64,000 nucleotides of DNA from Leisingera sp. S132 (GTDB lineage Bacteria > Pseudomonadota > Alphaproteobacteria > Rhodobacterales > Rhodobacteraceae): positions 2,292,001 through 2,356,000 of the forward strand of contig NZ_CP083553.1 of assembly GCF_025144465.1 (NCBI RefSeq), in the 5' to 3' direction. Below the pieces are notes generated by a model. That model did no database searches, was not told where the DNA came from, and saw only the letters and a list, made by a program, of their open reading frames with translations. Numbering within the stretch: the stretch's first letter is position 1; each line of letters opens with the position of its first letter. Positions 63,443 through 64,000 of this stretch are shown here, piece by piece. The translations under genes were made by a program, and so were the position numbers.

Positions 63443-64000
63443 TTAGCTTGCTTTTTCCAGCTCGAACGCGTCATGCAGCGCCTGCACGGCCAGCTCCATG
63501 TACTTGCGGTCGATCAGCACCGAGATCTTGATCTCGGAGGTGGTGATCACCTTGATGTTGATGCCCTCATCCGACAGCACCTTGAACATCTTGGCCGCCA
63601 CGCCGGACTGCGAGCGCATGCCGATGCCGACCACCGACACCTTGGCCACATCCTTGTCGGCCAGCAGCTCGGCATAGTTCAGCTCGCCCTGCTCCTTGAT
63701 CGCCAGCAGCGCCTTTTCGGCGCGCGCCACCTGATCGGTCGGGCAGGAGAAGGTCATGTCGGTGCGGCCATCCTCAGAGACGTCCTGCACGATCATGTCG
63801 ACATTCACACCCGCCTCGGACAGCGTGGTAAAGATCGTCGCCGCGATCCCGGGGCGGTCGGCCACCGACTGCACGGTCAGCTTGGCCTCATCGCGGGAGT
63901 AGGCAACGCCGTTTACAACATTGGATTCCATGATTTCCTCCTCGTCGCAGACCAGGGTTCCGGCCTCGTCGGACTGTTCCTCAAAGCTCGACAGCACGCG
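63443..64000 (-). CDS. lysC: Aspartate kinase, C-terminal regulatory part (partial)
   Basis: The visible 186 residues are the two ACT domains of aspartate kinase: LTVQSVADRPGIAATIFTTL, then GVNVDMIVQDVSEDGRTDMT and KVSVVGIGMRSQSGVAAKMF, followed by INIKVITTSEIKISVLIDRK, the typical lysine/threonine-binding ends. The kinase domain is outside the window. The enzyme makes aspartyl phosphate for lysine, methionine and threonine. The adjacency to ptsP is common in alphaproteobacteria. Confidence 0.97.
   Translation of the reverse strand, partial: RVLSSFEEQSDEAGTLVCDEEEIMESNVVNGVAYSRDEAKLTVQSVADRPGIAATIFTTLSEAGVNVDMIVQDVSEDGRTDMTFSCPTDQVARAEKALLAIKEQGELNYAELLADKDVAKVSVVGIGMRSQSGVAAKMFKVLSDEGINIKVITTSEIKISVLIDRKYMELAVQALHDAFELEKAS

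Overview
The window looks like a chromosomal segment of a marine alphaproteobacterium of the Roseobacter group (Rhodobacteraceae; Leisingera/Phaeobacter/Ruegeria-like). This is inferred from the high GC, the gene families (XpaC-TelA-DUF2927 cluster, DUF1127, DUF1326/DUF2182, DUF4453/YARHG, PtsP next to LysC) and an alphaproteobacterial RNase P RNA. No species is claimed.

Layout. 1-11.7 kb is housekeeping: a cut LysR regulator, DUF1127, Bax-inhibitor, GNAT, rpmG, a frameshifted adenylate cyclase whose end overlaps rnpB, a gatC-gatA-lipoprotein-amidase run, a metallo-hydrolase, a tetR-yciI-tag operon with paired operators, and tadA. 11.8-18.5 kb holds a pseudouridine synthase and a five-gene, membrane-linked cluster (XpaC, TelA, DUF2927 lipoprotein, SPFH-GYF, zinc-ribbon) preceded by a 24-residue membrane peptide. 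18.5-34.5 kb holds Hsp20, Dtd, a Tat-exported oligopeptide-type ABC importer, DUF1326-DUF2182, a phosphodiesterase-like protein, an esterase, an acyl-CoA synthetase, an ABC exporter, tRNA-Gly and a CbiX-like protein.

From 34.55 to 47.66 kb is an accessory island. A tyrosine integrase sits directly behind tRNA-Cys, followed by small orphan genes, a translationally coupled ParA-like ATPase/SIR2 pair (candidate anti-phage or anti-plasmid system), an XRE regulator, a non-coding stretch dense in CTAG, and two IS5-type elements. Between the two ISs lies a compact DUF4123 adaptor / glycine-zipper protein / polytopic membrane protein operon that reads as an orphan type VI secretion effector-immunity module. 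IS66 and IS5 remnants mark repeated rearrangement. The right border of the island is not resolved.

From 47.7 to 53.6 kb is a surface-glycan operon with two glycosyltransferases, an epimerase, Gmd, a GDP-fucose-synthase-like protein and a DegT-fold enzyme in which histidine replaces the PLP lysine. The set can make GDP-L-fucose and probably a GDP-3,6-dideoxyhexose such as colitose. From 53.6 to 60.8 kb is a catabolic operon for an aromatic acid through its CoA thioester (2-aminobenzoate or salicylate type), with its own MarR regulator and an inverted repeat in front of the first gene. The window closes with ptsP and the C-terminal part of lysC.
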